Below are positions 54,567 to 63,717 of a stretch of DNA of 64,000 nucleotides, in pieces; within the stretch, counting starts at the first letter, position 1; the number at the start of each line of letters is the position of its first letter. This DNA comes from Bradyrhizobium altum. GTDB taxonomy: Bacteria; Pseudomonadota; Alphaproteobacteria; Rhizobiales; Xanthobacteraceae. The notes under the pieces are model-generated. The model worked only from the letters and a program-made list of their open reading frames with translations, searched no databases and was not told the origin of the DNA. The position numbers and the translations under genes were made by a program. The stretch covers positions 177,107 to 241,106 of the forward strand of contig NZ_JACMYP010000001.1 of NCBI RefSeq assembly GCF_020889705.1, read 5' to 3'.

Positions 54567-54889
54567 ATTGCCTGTTTGAAACTCAACAGGCCGTCGATAC
54601 GGCGTTCGGGGGCGGCATTGACGTCCGCTGAGCGCTGTCGACTTGCCGCAATCGAGGCAGCGAAGGTCCGGTTTCAGCGGCATCCACGGGGGGCGCTGCT
54701 GTGCTTGCTGCCGCCGGAGGGGGCCTAGGGGTTTTCTGGCCGCTTCGGGCTTGTCGGCCACGCCTAACAAGTCTATGCAGCCACTTCGTTGGAAGCTTTC
54801 TCGGCCGCATTTTTATTCAGCAGACAGATTGGAACCTGATGATATCCGGCGTGCGGACATCATCATAACCAGGCGTACGGGCGTTAGAC
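54567..54889. other. Intergenic stretch before the UDP-sugar dehydrogenase
   Basis: No convincing gene. On the reverse strand, part of it reads as a fragment like LKPDLRCLDCGKS, a cysteine-pair motif that could be a remnant of another protein, but it has no start, length or neighbours to support a gene. The stretch probably holds the promoter of the dehydrogenase gene; no clear -35/-10 pair was identified. Confidence 0.4.
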
Positions 54890-56194
54890 ATGAATTCCGA
54901 GCTGATCGACAAGCTGGACCGCAAGACCGCCAAGATTGGGATCGTGGGCTTGGGCTATGTCGGCCTACCGCTTATGCTTCGCTACAGCGATGTGGGTTAC
55001 AAGGTCATTGGCTTTGATATCGACCAGGGCAAGGTCGATGCGCTTCGCGCTGGCCGGTCCTATATCGAGCATATCTCGAGCGCTAGCATCAGGCAGGCGA
55101 CCGAGCTTGGCTTCGAGCCGACCACGGACTTCTCTCGTGCCAAGGAAGTCGATGCGCTGATCCTCTGCGTTCCGACCCCACTCAACAAATATCGCGAGCC
55201 CGATCTCAGCTTCGTACTGGATACGACGGAGTCGCTTCTGCCATATCTGCATCAGGGAATGGTGCTGTCGCTCGAGAGCACGACCTATCCCGGCACAACC
55301 GAAGAGGAACTGAAGCCGCGCATCGAAAAGTGCGGCTTCGCCGTCGGCAAGGACGTATTTCTCGTTTTCTCGCCGGAACGCGAAGACCCCGGCAACCAGA
55401 ATTTCACGACGCGTTCGATCCCGAAGGTCTGCGGCGGCTGCACGCCGGCATGTCTCGAGGCCGGCATCGCGCTCTATGGTCAGGTGATCGACAAGGTCGT
55501 CCCGGTGAGCTCGACGCAGGCCGCCGAGCTGACGAAGCTGTTGGAGAATATCCATCGCTCGGTGAACATCGGCCTCGTCAACGAGATGAAGATGGTCGCC
55601 GACAAGATGGGGATCGACATTCACGAGGTGATCCGCGCGGCGGCAACCAAGCCGTTCGGGTTCGTTCCGTACTACCCCGGTCCCGGCATCGGCGGTCACT
55701 GCATTCCGATCGACCCGTTCTATTTGACGTGGAAGGCGCGGGAATACGGCATGCACACGCGCTTCATCGAGCTCGCCGGAGAGATCAATTCCTCGATGCC
55801 GGACTACGTGGTGTCGAAGATCTCGCTGGCGCTCAATCAGAGGCACAAGTCGATCAGCGGCAGCTCGATCCTGGTTCTCGGCATCGCCTACAAGAAGAAT
55901 GTCGACGACGTCCGCGAATCGCCATCGGTGGCGTTGATGGAGCGGCTTCGTGATCTCGGCGCCAAGGTGTCCTACAGCGATCCGCACGTCCCCTCGTTCC
56001 CGAAGATGCGGGCGCATTCGTTCGATCTGTCGAGTGTCGCGCTCACCGAGGACAGTCTGCGGGCATTCGATTGCGTCCTGCTTGCGACCGACCACGATAA
56101 GTTCGATTATCAACTGCTCGGCGCGCATGCGCCGCTGCTGGTCGATTGTCGCGGAAAGTTTCCTCAGCCGGCGGACAATATCATTCGCGCTTAG
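54890..56194 (+). CDS. wbpA: UDP-N-acetyl-D-glucosamine 6-dehydrogenase (WbpA/WbpO type)
   Basis: A 434-residue nucleotide-sugar dehydrogenase oxidising C6 of UDP-GlcNAc (or UDP-GalNAc) to the uronic acid, using NAD twice. [17 protein letters not shown] opens the Rossmann fold; [65 protein letters not shown], the catalytic Cys271 in [18 protein letters not shown], and [10 protein letters not shown] are typical. It supplies the uronic acid entering the 3-dehydrogenase, aminotransferase and acetyltransferase steps. WbpA and WbpO types cannot be told apart with certainty here. Confidence 0.9.
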   Translation: MNSELIDKLDRKTAKIGIVGLGYVGLPLMLRYSDVGYKVIGFDIDQGKVDALRAGRSYIEHISSASIRQATELGFEPTTDFSRAKEVDALILCVPTPLNKYREPDLSFVLDTTESLLPYLHQGMVLSLESTTYPGTTEEELKPRIEKCGFAVGKDVFLVFSPEREDPGNQNFTTRSIPKVCGGCTPACLEAGIALYGQVIDKVVPVSSTQAAELTKLLENIHRSVNIGLVNEMKMVADKMGIDIHEVIRAAATKPFGFVPYYPGPGIGGHCIPIDPFYLTWKAREYGMHTRFIELAGEINSSMPDYVVSKISLALNQRHKSISGSSILVLGIAYKKNVDDVRESPSVALMERLRDLGAKVSYSDPHVPSFPKMRAHSFDLSSVALTEDSLRAFDCVLLATDHDKFDYQLLGAHAPLLVDCRGKFPQPADNIIRA

Positions 56195-56274
56195 ACGATC
56201 TCGCAGGCGCTCCGGCTACCATCCACCCGTGGCCTTGTCTGGGCAACGGATGACGAGAGGTCCGGAGCGGCACG

Positions 56275-57636
56275 CTAGGCGGCGTCTCCACTTGGTCGAT
56301 GGTCGCTGACTGCGACCCTCAACGCTTCCGTCTGGTCGAAGGCCGACCGCGGTGCAATGTACCAGAGCAGGAAGAGCAGCGCCGTTCCGTTCGTGAGCAA
56401 TGCTGTCGAAAGCGGTACATTGAGCAGAACCTGGGGTAGAAGGCCGGCGGAGAGCAGCACGAATTGCGCCGGCAAGCCGGACGACAGGCGATTGCCGAGC
56501 GCAATGATGAGGCCGCAGCCGAGCGCGGACAGCGGGGCGAGCACGAGGCCGACCGAAGCGATCCCTTCGGTGGCGAACAGCGACGCATTGAAGGAACCGA
56601 GATCGTAGGCCTTGGCCATGACGGCCCATATCGGCTCGTTATACGCGCATGCAACCACGAGCTTGACGACGTTGATCTGGCAGAAATGGGTCAACGGATG
56701 CGCCGAGAAGTAGTTGTTGTAAACTTCGAGGGCGAGCGACGGGATCGCAACCATCCTGTTGTTGACGGTGCCGAAATAGACCAATCCGGGCTTGAATGGA
56801 AACACGCCGGCCTGGACCAGCAGGAACAAGATCGCGCCCACCAGGACTGGGAGGAAAAACGAGAGGATCGTTGCAACCCTTGCCTCAGCCAGTTTGCTGA
56901 TGAGCGCGAGCAGCAGCAGCCAGAGCGGACCGAACAGCGCCATCTTGGTCAGCATGATCGGGTAGAACAGAAGCATCAGAAGCAGGGCTAGCCCTGCTTG
57001 CCAGGTCCGCTTGCTGGCGACGAAGCAGGCGAAGGCGAGCGGCAATAGGGCGTTTGAGGCGATCCAGACGGCGTATCGCAGGAAGCCTGGCAACGCGACC
57101 TCCGCGCGATATTTGTACATCTCGTTGAGATCGACCAGCTTGAGGTTGTAGAGGGAACCTATGCCGATGATTGCGGCTGAGGCGATAAGGATGATGGTAG
57201 GCATCATGTGAAAGGCGCGTGCCGGCATGACGACAGCCTGCCGCACTGGCGCTGTGATAAACAGCGTGGGGACAAGGAATGCGAATGCCGAAAGCACGAT
57301 TGAGATGAGCGCCAGGTGGTGATCGTAGTCGAGCAGCGAGAATTCGATCAGCCAGAGATATCCCAGCACCATGATGTAGAAGTAGAAGCCGACGAGATAG
57401 CCGAAGCTGAAGCGGCTGATCGCGAATAGGATGACGACGGGACTGAAGGCCAGCACATTCAGGATTGCTGCCGTCAGGTGCGCCTTGTCGAATCCGATGA
57501 TGCCCGGGAAGGCGTCGGTGACCGTGATCCAGTACAGCGAAACGCAGCAAACCACGATGTGGGCATAGGCGAGCAAAGCAAGCTTGGCCTGGCCCCAACC
57601 AATTCCAGGCTCCAGCTGAATAGCGCGATCTTTCAT
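56275..57636 (-). CDS. Polytopic membrane protein, possible O-antigen polymerase (Wzy-like)
   Basis: A 453-residue reverse-strand membrane protein with roughly 12 hydrophobic segments, including LALLAYAHIVVCCVSLYWI near the start. A loop of about 60 residues between segments (VYNNYFSAHPLTHFCQINVVKLV, AYNEPIWAVMAKAYDL) may be the periplasmic catalytic loop of Wzy/ligase proteins. Such proteins are poorly conserved, so the assignment rests on topology and location. It is convergent with the UDP-sugar dehydrogenase gene and divergent from the next methyltransferase. Confidence 0.6.
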   Translation of the reverse strand: MKDRAIQLEPGIGWGQAKLALLAYAHIVVCCVSLYWITVTDAFPGIIGFDKAHLTAAILNVLAFSPVVILFAISRFSFGYLVGFYFYIMVLGYLWLIEFSLLDYDHHLALISIVLSAFAFLVPTLFITAPVRQAVVMPARAFHMMPTIILIASAAIIGIGSLYNLKLVDLNEMYKYRAEVALPGFLRYAVWIASNALLPLAFACFVASKRTWQAGLALLLMLLFYPIMLTKMALFGPLWLLLLALISKLAEARVATILSFFLPVLVGAILFLLVQAGVFPFKPGLVYFGTVNNRMVAIPSLALEVYNNYFSAHPLTHFCQINVVKLVVACAYNEPIWAVMAKAYDLGSFNASLFATEGIASVGLVLAPLSALGCGLIIALGNRLSSGLPAQFVLLSAGLLPQVLLNVPLSTALLTNGTALLFLLWYIAPRSAFDQTEALRVAVSDHRPSGDAA

Positions 57637-57991
57637 TCTCTGTTACCGCCGTATGGGGCTGTTCGCGTGGGCTGTTTCACTGCTGGTCATCGCATTCGGC
57701 TGAGCCCACACGATCGCCAAACGATGTCGCTTCTTCGACCCAGGGACATTGCACGGCGCCGACAAGACGGCAACGATACGCCTGCATTTCATTCTATTGT
57801 TCCTGCCCGATAACGCAAATGCCGCCTGCTGCTGCCGTCGTCCCGCTGTGTGCAGTGATTCCGTGAATGGCTCGGTGATGTCGAGTTCGACGGATCAGGC
57901 AGGAAGCCCGGCCGAATCAAGTGTTGGCAGGACCGGCAATTAGGGATATTTCGGCGTCAGACGCGCCGAAGAACGTATTCGGCTGAAGCAC
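57637..57991. other. Divergent intergenic region
   Basis: A 355-bp gap between the reverse-strand membrane protein and the forward methyltransferase, presumably carrying promoters in both directions. An inverted repeat TTCGGCG (57950-57956)/CGCCGAA (57964-57970) lies about 20 bases before the methyltransferase start and may be regulatory. No gene or clear -35/-10 pair was seen. Confidence 0.4.
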
Positions 57992-58834
57992 ATGGGGGCC
58001 GCTATGAACGAGACTCAACAGGCGATCGACGCCGCCAACGCGTCGTTCTGGGACGAGTTGTGTGGTTCCGCGGCGGCCCGTGCATGGGGCATCACCGATT
58101 CCTCGATGGAGTCGCTACGGCGCTACGACGAGAATTATTTCCACTTCTATCCGTATCTCGAGGACTACATCGACTGGAAGGCGATGCGCGGCAAGCGCGT
58201 GCTGGAGATTGGGCTCGGTTACGGCAGCGTCTCGCAGAAGATCGCGGACAGTGGCGCTGACTTCACGGGTCTCGATATCGCCGCCAATCCCGTCACGATG
58301 GTCAATCACCGGATCAAGCAGAGCGGGCTGAACGGCAAGGCCGTTCAAGGCAGCATTCTCAGCAATTCGCTTGCCGACAATTCGTTCGACGCGGTTGTCG
58401 CGATCGGCTGTCTGCATCACACCGGCAACCTGGCGGCTGCGATCGCGGCCTGCCGTCGACTTCTCGTCCCGGGCGGACGTCTCGTCGGCATGGTCTATTA
58501 CGCCTATTCCTATCGGCAGTTTGTGCTCGAGCCGAAACGCGCGCTTCTCTACTGGCTGCGCGAACTCGGAGGCTATCGCGGGACTTTTCGCGACGGCGAA
58601 ACCTCCGCCTATGACAAGACACAGGACGGTTCGCTGGCGCCGGCAACCGAATTCATCTCGGCCAAGTCTTTGCAGACACTCTGTTCGGGATATTCGAATT
58701 TTCGGGCGGTCACCCAGAACGCCGATCAGGAACGACCGTTTAAGCTCTGGACGCGTCCGCAACTGCTTGCCTCGCCGATCCCGCGGTATTGTGGACTGGA
58801 CGTGTATTGGAGCTGCAACAAGTCGACCGCCTGA
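57992..58834 (+). CDS. Class I SAM-dependent methyltransferase
   Basis: A 280-residue methyltransferase. Residues 1-60 hold a region common to glycan-locus enzymes (ANASFWDELCGSAAARAWGI, FYPYLEDYIDWKAM). Motif I is VLEIGLGYGSVSQKIAD, followed by FTGLDIAANPVTMVNHRI, DAVVAIGCLHHTGNLAAAI and LVPGGRLVGMVYYAYSYRQF. ATG 58004 is an alternative start. It faces away from the polymerase-like gene and lies about 280 bp before the next sugar-biosynthesis set. Confidence 0.82.
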   Translation: MGAAMNETQQAIDAANASFWDELCGSAAARAWGITDSSMESLRRYDENYFHFYPYLEDYIDWKAMRGKRVLEIGLGYGSVSQKIADSGADFTGLDIAANPVTMVNHRIKQSGLNGKAVQGSILSNSLADNSFDAVVAIGCLHHTGNLAAAIAACRRLLVPGGRLVGMVYYAYSYRQFVLEPKRALLYWLRELGGYRGTFRDGETSAYDKTQDGSLAPATEFISAKSLQTLCSGYSNFRAVTQNADQERPFKLWTRPQLLASPIPRYCGLDVYWSCNKSTA

Positions 58835-59112
58835 GATCGATGTTTGCTGCGTGGCCCTGCATGTTTCGGGTCGATGCGTGTGGCAGCTTGAGCCATGACG
58901 CGGTGTTGGCAACTCACTCACTGTGGCAACCGATAGCTCGCCGGCTTCCCGTTGATAGCCGAGATCGGCGGGTGCAACGTCGCCTTGAGCGCTTGCCTTA
59001 TCCCGAGTTTTCTGGGTAATGGACGCTATGCTGCGGCTCGCAAGGCCGCTTGTTCCCTCGGCTCTTCGGCTGGCTGCAATGGCTGGTCACGAGACAAGAC
59101 AGGGCCTGTTGC

Positions 59113-60174
59113 ATGATCAGATTTGGCCTGCTCGGGTGCGGGCGTATCGCCAAGCGCCATTCCGATCTCCTGGGTGGCAATCACATCGCGGGAGCGAGCC
59201 TGGTTGCCGTTTGCGATCCGCTTCGAGCGCGCGCCGATGCGATTGCCGGGAAGTTCGCCGTTCCCGCCCATTACGACATGGACGAGTTCCTGGCGCGCAA
59301 GGATATCGACGCCGTTGCCGTGCTGACGCCGAGCGGGCTCCATCCCGCGCATGTGATCGCCTGTGCCAGGGCGGGCAAGCACGTCGTGGTCGAGAAGCCG
59401 ATGGCGCTGCGGTTGCAGGACGCCGACGACATGATCCGGGCCTGCGACGAGGCCGGCATCAAGATGTTCATCGTCAAGCAGAACCGCTTCAACGTGCCGG
59501 TCGTCAAGGCGCGCGAGGCGCTCGATGCCGGCCGCTTCGGCAAGCTCATCCTGGGGACGGTCCGGGTGCGCTGGTGCCGCGACCAGGCCTACTACGACCA
59601 GGACGATTGGCGCGGCACCTGGGCCTATGACGGCGGTGTGCTGACCAATCAGGCGAGCCACCATGTCGATATGCTGGAGTGGTTCTTCGGCGACGTGGTG
59701 AGCGTGCATGCGCGCGCGACGACGGCGCTGGCCAACATCGAGACCGAGGACACCGCCGTCGCGACGCTGAAGTTCCGCAACGGCGCGCTCGGGATCATCG
59801 AGGCGACCACCGCGGCGCGCCCGACCGATCTGGAGGGCTCGCTGTCGATCCTGGGCGAAAAGGGCACGGTTGAGATTTCCGGTTTCGCGGTCAACCAGAT
59901 CCGGCACTGGCGCTTTGTCAACGAGCTGCCGTCGGACAAGGACGTCGTGGAGAAGTTCTCGGTCAACCCGCCCAACGTCTACGGCTTCGGCCATCAGGCC
60001 TACTATCATCATGTGGTCGATTGTCTGGAGAACCAGCGCGCGGCGCTGGTCGACGGGCTCGAGGGCCGCAAGAGCCTGGAGCTGATCTCGGCCCTCTATG
60101 AGTCGATCGAGACCGGAGAGGAAGTTGCGCTGCGCTTCACGCCGCGGTGGAGCCGGCTGGGTGTCGTTTCGTGA
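59113..60174 (+). CDS. Gfo/Idh/MocA family sugar oxidoreductase (second WbpB-like)
   Basis: A 353-residue NAD-dependent oxidoreductase from ATG 59113 (MIRFGLLGCGRIAKRHSDLL). AVAVLTPSGLHPAHVIACARAGKHVVVEKPMAL contains the catalytic-type EKP; VKQNRFNVPVVKARE, DWRGTWAYDGGVLTNQASHHVDMLEWFFG and YGFGHQAYYHHVVDCL match WbpB/KijD10-like sugar 3-dehydrogenases. It is clearly distinct from the WlbA-like protein at 25500. It overlaps the next acetyltransferase gene by GTGA; with the aminotransferase at 60649 it forms a dehydrogenase-acetyltransferase-aminotransferase operon for a 3-acetamido sugar. Confidence 0.85.
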   Translation: MIRFGLLGCGRIAKRHSDLLGGNHIAGASLVAVCDPLRARADAIAGKFAVPAHYDMDEFLARKDIDAVAVLTPSGLHPAHVIACARAGKHVVVEKPMALRLQDADDMIRACDEAGIKMFIVKQNRFNVPVVKAREALDAGRFGKLILGTVRVRWCRDQAYYDQDDWRGTWAYDGGVLTNQASHHVDMLEWFFGDVVSVHARATTALANIETEDTAVATLKFRNGALGIIEATTAARPTDLEGSLSILGEKGTVEISGFAVNQIRHWRFVNELPSDKDVVEKFSVNPPNVYGFGHQAYYHHVVDCLENQRAALVDGLEGRKSLELISALYESIETGEEVALRFTPRWSRLGVVS

Positions 60175-60638
60175 ATCGGCCGGAAGTGCATCAGGCCGGC
60201 GTGCGTGATGTCGCGTTCGGCGAACGCGTCAAGATCGTCGAGCCCTGCAATCTCTATGGCTGCACGGTCGGCGATGACTGCTTCATCGGGCCTTTCACCG
60301 AAATCCAGAAGGGCGTGGTGGTCGGAGCACGCAGCCGCGTGCAATCGCATGCCTTCGTCTGCGAGCTCGTCACCATCGGCGAGGACTGCTTCGTCGGGCA
60401 CGGCGTGATGTTCGTCAACGACACGTTCTCCACCGGCGGTCCGGCGCGCGGACGCAAGGAGCTGTGGCGCGAGACTGTCATCGGCAACCGGGTGTCGATC
60501 GGCTCCAACGCCACGATCATGCCGGTCAGGATCGCCGACGACGTCGTCATCGGTGCGGGATCGGTGGTGACCAAGGACATCACGATATCAGGCACCTATG
60601 CCGGCAATCCGGCGCGCCGGCTGCTGGCGAGCCAATAG
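60171..60638 (+). CDS. Hexapeptide N-acetyltransferase (WbpD-like, short form)
   Basis: A 155-residue left-handed beta-helix acetyltransferase starting at GTG 60171, overlapping the previous stop. VKIVEPCNLYGCTVGDDCFIGPFTEIQKGVVVGARSRV shows the hexapeptide turns; VCELVTIGEDCFVGHGVMFVND contains the histidine proposed as base, and IGAGSVVTKDITISGTYAGNPARRL closes the helix. It is about 40 residues shorter than the paralogue at 26435. It presumably acetylates the amino sugar made by its neighbours. Confidence 0.85.
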   Translation: MNRPEVHQAGVRDVAFGERVKIVEPCNLYGCTVGDDCFIGPFTEIQKGVVVGARSRVQSHAFVCELVTIGEDCFVGHGVMFVNDTFSTGGPARGRKELWRETVIGNRVSIGSNATIMPVRIADDVVIGAGSVVTKDITISGTYAGNPARRLLASQ

Positions 60639-60648
60639 GGGAATATCG

Positions 60649-61746
60649 ATGCCGGTACCGTTTGCCGACCTGCAACTGCAATACCAGTCCATCAAGGGCG
60701 AGATCGATGCCGCGATCGCCGGCGTGATCCGCGACAACGCCTTCATCCGCGGCAGCTATGTCGACGCCTTCGAGCGCGAATTCGCCGCGGCCGCGGAGGT
60801 GGCTCATTGCGTATCCTGCGCCAACGGCACCGATGCGCTTTACCTTGCCATGCGTGCGCTGAAGGTGAAGCCGGGCGACGAGGTGATCACGACGGCGCAT
60901 TCCTGGATATCGACTGCGGCGATGATCACCCATTCCGGCGCCAGCGTCGTATTCTGCGACACCGATGACGCGACGTTCACGATCGATCCAGCGGCGATCG
61001 AGGCCGCGATCACGCCGCGCACCGTCGGCATTATCCCGGTGCATCTGTACGGCCAGCCTGCGGACATGGACGCGATCATGGTGATCGCGCAGAAGCACAA
61101 GCTCTGGGTGATCGAGGATTGCGCCCAGGCTCATCTCGCGCGCTACAAGGGCCGCATGGTCGGAACGTTCGGCGAAGCTGCGACCTATTCATTCTATCCC
61201 GGCAAGAATCTCGGCGCGATGGGCGATGCCGGCGCGGTCGTCACCAACGATGCGGCGCTCGCCGAGCAGATGGCGATGCTGGCGCGTCATGGCGGGCTGG
61301 TGAAGCACCAGCACCATATCGAGGGCGTCAACAGCCGGCTCGACGGCATGCAGGCTGCGATCCTCTCGGCCAAGCTGCCGCATCTCACCGCATGGACCGA
61401 GGCCCGGCAGGCCGCAGCCGAGGTCTACGATGCCGGCCTCAACCAGATCGAGGACGTCGTGGTGCCCGAAGTGGCGCCGGCGCGCAGCCACGTCTACCAC
61501 CTCTACACGATCAGGCATCCGCGCCGCGACGCACTCGCCGCGCATCTCAATGCCAACGGCGTGCAGACGGCGATCAACTACCCAACCGCGCTGCCGTTCC
61601 TGCCGGCCTATGCACGGTTTGGCCACCGGCCGGAGCAATTTCCCAACGCCCATCGCGATCAGGGCCAGATTCTCTCGCTGCCGACCTTCGCCGAGATCAC
61701 GCGCCAGCAGCAGGATGAGGTGATCGACCTGGTTCGCAAGTTCTGA
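60649..61746 (+). CDS. DegT/DnrJ/EryC1/StrS aminotransferase (WbpE/WlbC-like)
   Basis: A 365-residue PLP aminotransferase, start ATG 60649 with AGGGGA upstream. MPVPFADLQLQYQSIKGEID is typical of WbpE/WlbC-like 3-aminotransferases; SCANGTDALYLAMRALKVKPGDEVITTAHSW, IEDCAQAHLARYKGRMVG, and the cofactor lysine 186 in SFYPGKNLGAMGDAGAVV follow. It would aminate C3 of the 3-keto UDP-uronic acid made by either 3-dehydrogenase in the locus. It is the only clear WbpE-type gene here, so it may serve both sets. Confidence 0.88.
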   Translation: MPVPFADLQLQYQSIKGEIDAAIAGVIRDNAFIRGSYVDAFEREFAAAAEVAHCVSCANGTDALYLAMRALKVKPGDEVITTAHSWISTAAMITHSGASVVFCDTDDATFTIDPAAIEAAITPRTVGIIPVHLYGQPADMDAIMVIAQKHKLWVIEDCAQAHLARYKGRMVGTFGEAATYSFYPGKNLGAMGDAGAVVTNDAALAEQMAMLARHGGLVKHQHHIEGVNSRLDGMQAAILSAKLPHLTAWTEARQAAAEVYDAGLNQIEDVVVPEVAPARSHVYHLYTIRHPRRDALAAHLNANGVQTAINYPTALPFLPAYARFGHRPEQFPNAHRDQGQILSLPTFAEITRQQQDEVIDLVRKF

Positions 61747-61778
61747 TCGCGATGGTGACCTCGCGCCGGGCGGGGGGC

Positions 61779-62303
61779 TCAGCTTCGCTGCAGCAGCGGC
61801 TTCAGGAACACTTCCAGATTGGGGCCTGAGAACAGGTAGCCCTTCAGGCCCGCCGCGCGCGCAGCCTCGAGATCGGTCGGCTGATCACCGACCAGAAAGC
61901 TTCGTTCGACATCGACCGGAAAGCGCTCCAGGAGATCGGTGATCATGCCCGGCGACGGTTTACGTCGGGGGCTGACCAGCCGATATCGCTCAACGGTTCC
62001 TTCGGGATGGAACGGGCAATACTCGAAGGCGTCGATATGCGCGCCGACCTTGCCGAACTCGGCTGCCATCCAGTCGTGGAGCTGCTGGATTTGCGCCTCC
62101 TCATAGAGGCCTCTTGCCACGCCTGACTGGTTGGTCACGACGAACGCAAGATAGCCCATGTCGTTGACGGCCTTCACCGCCTCGCGCGCGCCGTCGATCC
62201 AGATCAGCCTGTGGCTCTCGAACAGATAGCCGATATCCCGGTTCAGGACGCCGTCCCGATCGAAGAAAACCGCCGGCCGTCGCGGCTCGGAAGCGCTGCT
62301 CAT
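61779..62303 (-). CDS. gmhB: D-glycero-D-manno-heptose 1,7-bisphosphate 7-phosphatase-like HAD protein
   Basis: A 174-residue HAD-superfamily phosphatase. AVFFDRDGVLNRDIGYLFE carries the nucleophile and acid aspartates (DRDGVLN), VVTNQSGVARGLYEE the second motif, YCPFHPEGTVERYR a partial zinc-loop pattern, RRKPSPGM the lysine motif and FLVGDQPTDLEAARAAG the metal aspartate. The zinc loop of GmhB usually has Cys-x-His plus further Cys; here only C-x-x-H is evident, so a related histidinol- or sugar-phosphatase is also possible. It lies convergent to the glycan locus and may make ADP-heptose for LPS core. Confidence 0.8.
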   Translation of the reverse strand: MSSASEPRRPAVFFDRDGVLNRDIGYLFESHRLIWIDGAREAVKAVNDMGYLAFVVTNQSGVARGLYEEAQIQQLHDWMAAEFGKVGAHIDAFEYCPFHPEGTVERYRLVSPRRKPSPGMITDLLERFPVDVERSFLVGDQPTDLEAARAAGLKGYLFSGPNLEVFLKPLLQRS

Positions 62304-62398
62304 GAGGTGATGATCCCGTCTCCACGAGGCATGAGCCAGCTCAATAGTTCACAATGCCGCGCGCGACAATGTGGATCGGACCACACGGGGTGGTCGGC

Positions 62399-63622
62399 TC
62401 ATCGCTCGTCCGCAATCACCTTGCCATCGTTCGGCAGCGCGCCGGCGCCGACCAGCTCGACGGCGCCGCCAAGCTTGGTCACGGCACGCAGCGTGGCCGC
62501 AACTTCGTTCAGCAGGGTATCCGGCGCCGAAGCGCATTCGGCTTTCAGCGTCATCGCGTCGGCCTCGCCGGCACGCGTGACGACGAGGCGCAGCCGTCCG
62601 AGTTCGGGATGGCGCTTGCCGATTTCTGCGATCTGCTCGGGGCGCACGAACATGCCCTTCACCTTGGTGGTCTGGTCGGCGCGGCCCATCCAGCCCTTGA
62701 TGCGCATATTGGTGCGTCCGCACCGGCTCGCGCCGGGCAGCGCCGCGGTCAGATCGCCGAGCGCGAGGCGGATCCAGGGATGATGCGGATCGAGCGAGGT
62801 CACCACGATCTCGCCCACGTCACCCGGCGCAACGGGATCGCCGGTGCCGGGCTTGACGATCTCCAGGATCAAATCCTCATTGACCGTCATTCCCTCGCGC
62901 GCCGGGGTTTCGAACGCGATCAGTCCGAGATCGGCGGTGCCGAACGCCTGATAGGCCTCGACGCCGCGCGACTTCATCTCCTCCTGCAACGATTTCGGAA
63001 ATGCGGCGCCGGAGACCAGCGCGCGCTTGATCGAGGAGACGTCGCGGCCGCCGGTGGCCGCGGCGTCCAGCAGGATCTTCAGGAAATCAGGGGTGCCGCT
63101 ATAGCCGACCGGGCGATAGGCCTCGATCAGCTCGAACTGCTGCTCGGAGTTGCCGGGGCCTGCCGGGATCACCGCGCAGCCGAGCGCCCGCGCTGACGCG
63201 TCGAAGATGAAGCCGCCGGGGGTCAGGTGGTAGCTGAAGGTGTTCAGTACCACGTCCCCCTCGCGAAAGCCGGCCGCAAACAGCGCCCGTGCGCCGCGCC
63301 AGGGGTCCGTCTGGCGGCCTTCGGGCTCGAAGATCGGTCCGGGCGAGGTGAACAGCCGGGCGAATGAGCCGGGTTTGTCGGCCACGAAGCCGCCGAACGG
63401 TGGGGCGGCCTTGTGCAGCGCCGGGAGTTCCGACTTGCGCAGCACCGGCAGCCCCGCCAGGGCCTCCCAGCTGGTGACGGAGGCAGGATCGATGCCCCTG
63501 AGCAGGTTGGCGTAGGCCGGCGCCGCTGTCGCCTTGCGCAGCACCTCCGGCAGCCGGGCGAACAGGGCGGCCTCGCGCTCGGCCGGATCGCGCGTTTCAA
63601 GGGCGTCGTAGTGGTCGGTCAT
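62399..63622 (-). CDS. Phenylacetate-CoA ligase-like adenylate-forming enzyme
   Basis: A 407-residue AMP-forming ligase of the PaaK type, somewhat shorter than the usual 430-440. TSPGPIFEPEG takes the place of the phosphate loop (less Gly/Ser/Thr-rich than usual), GYSGTPDFLK and QAFGTADLGLIAFE are adenine-site patterns, GEIVVTSLDPHHPWIRLALGD carries the ribose-binding aspartate, and IKGWMGRADQTTKVKGMFV the hinge and C-terminal domain. It would activate an aromatic or similar acid as acyl-AMP, then CoA. It does not appear to belong to the glycan locus. Confidence 0.87.
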   Translation of the reverse strand: MTDHYDALETRDPAEREAALFARLPEVLRKATAAPAYANLLRGIDPASVTSWEALAGLPVLRKSELPALHKAAPPFGGFVADKPGSFARLFTSPGPIFEPEGRQTDPWRGARALFAAGFREGDVVLNTFSYHLTPGGFIFDASARALGCAVIPAGPGNSEQQFELIEAYRPVGYSGTPDFLKILLDAAATGGRDVSSIKRALVSGAAFPKSLQEEMKSRGVEAYQAFGTADLGLIAFETPAREGMTVNEDLILEIVKPGTGDPVAPGDVGEIVVTSLDPHHPWIRLALGDLTAALPGASRCGRTNMRIKGWMGRADQTTKVKGMFVRPEQIAEIGKRHPELGRLRLVVTRAGEADAMTLKAECASAPDTLLNEVAATLRAVTKLGGAVELVGAGALPNDGKVIADER

Positions 63623-63717
63623 GGCAGGTCCTTGCGAGGATGTGCGCAGGTTGCGTGCCGGTCCGCCCGTGCTATCAGACGGTGACCGCTGACATTGGGA
63701 CGGTTCCAGGAAGCACG

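Noticed and set aside
54405..54810. Reverse-strand fragment with LRCLDCGKS, resembling a zinc-ribbon end
   Set aside because: No proper start, overlaps the 3' end of the glycosyltransferase gene, and no neighbouring transposase parts; kept only as a note.
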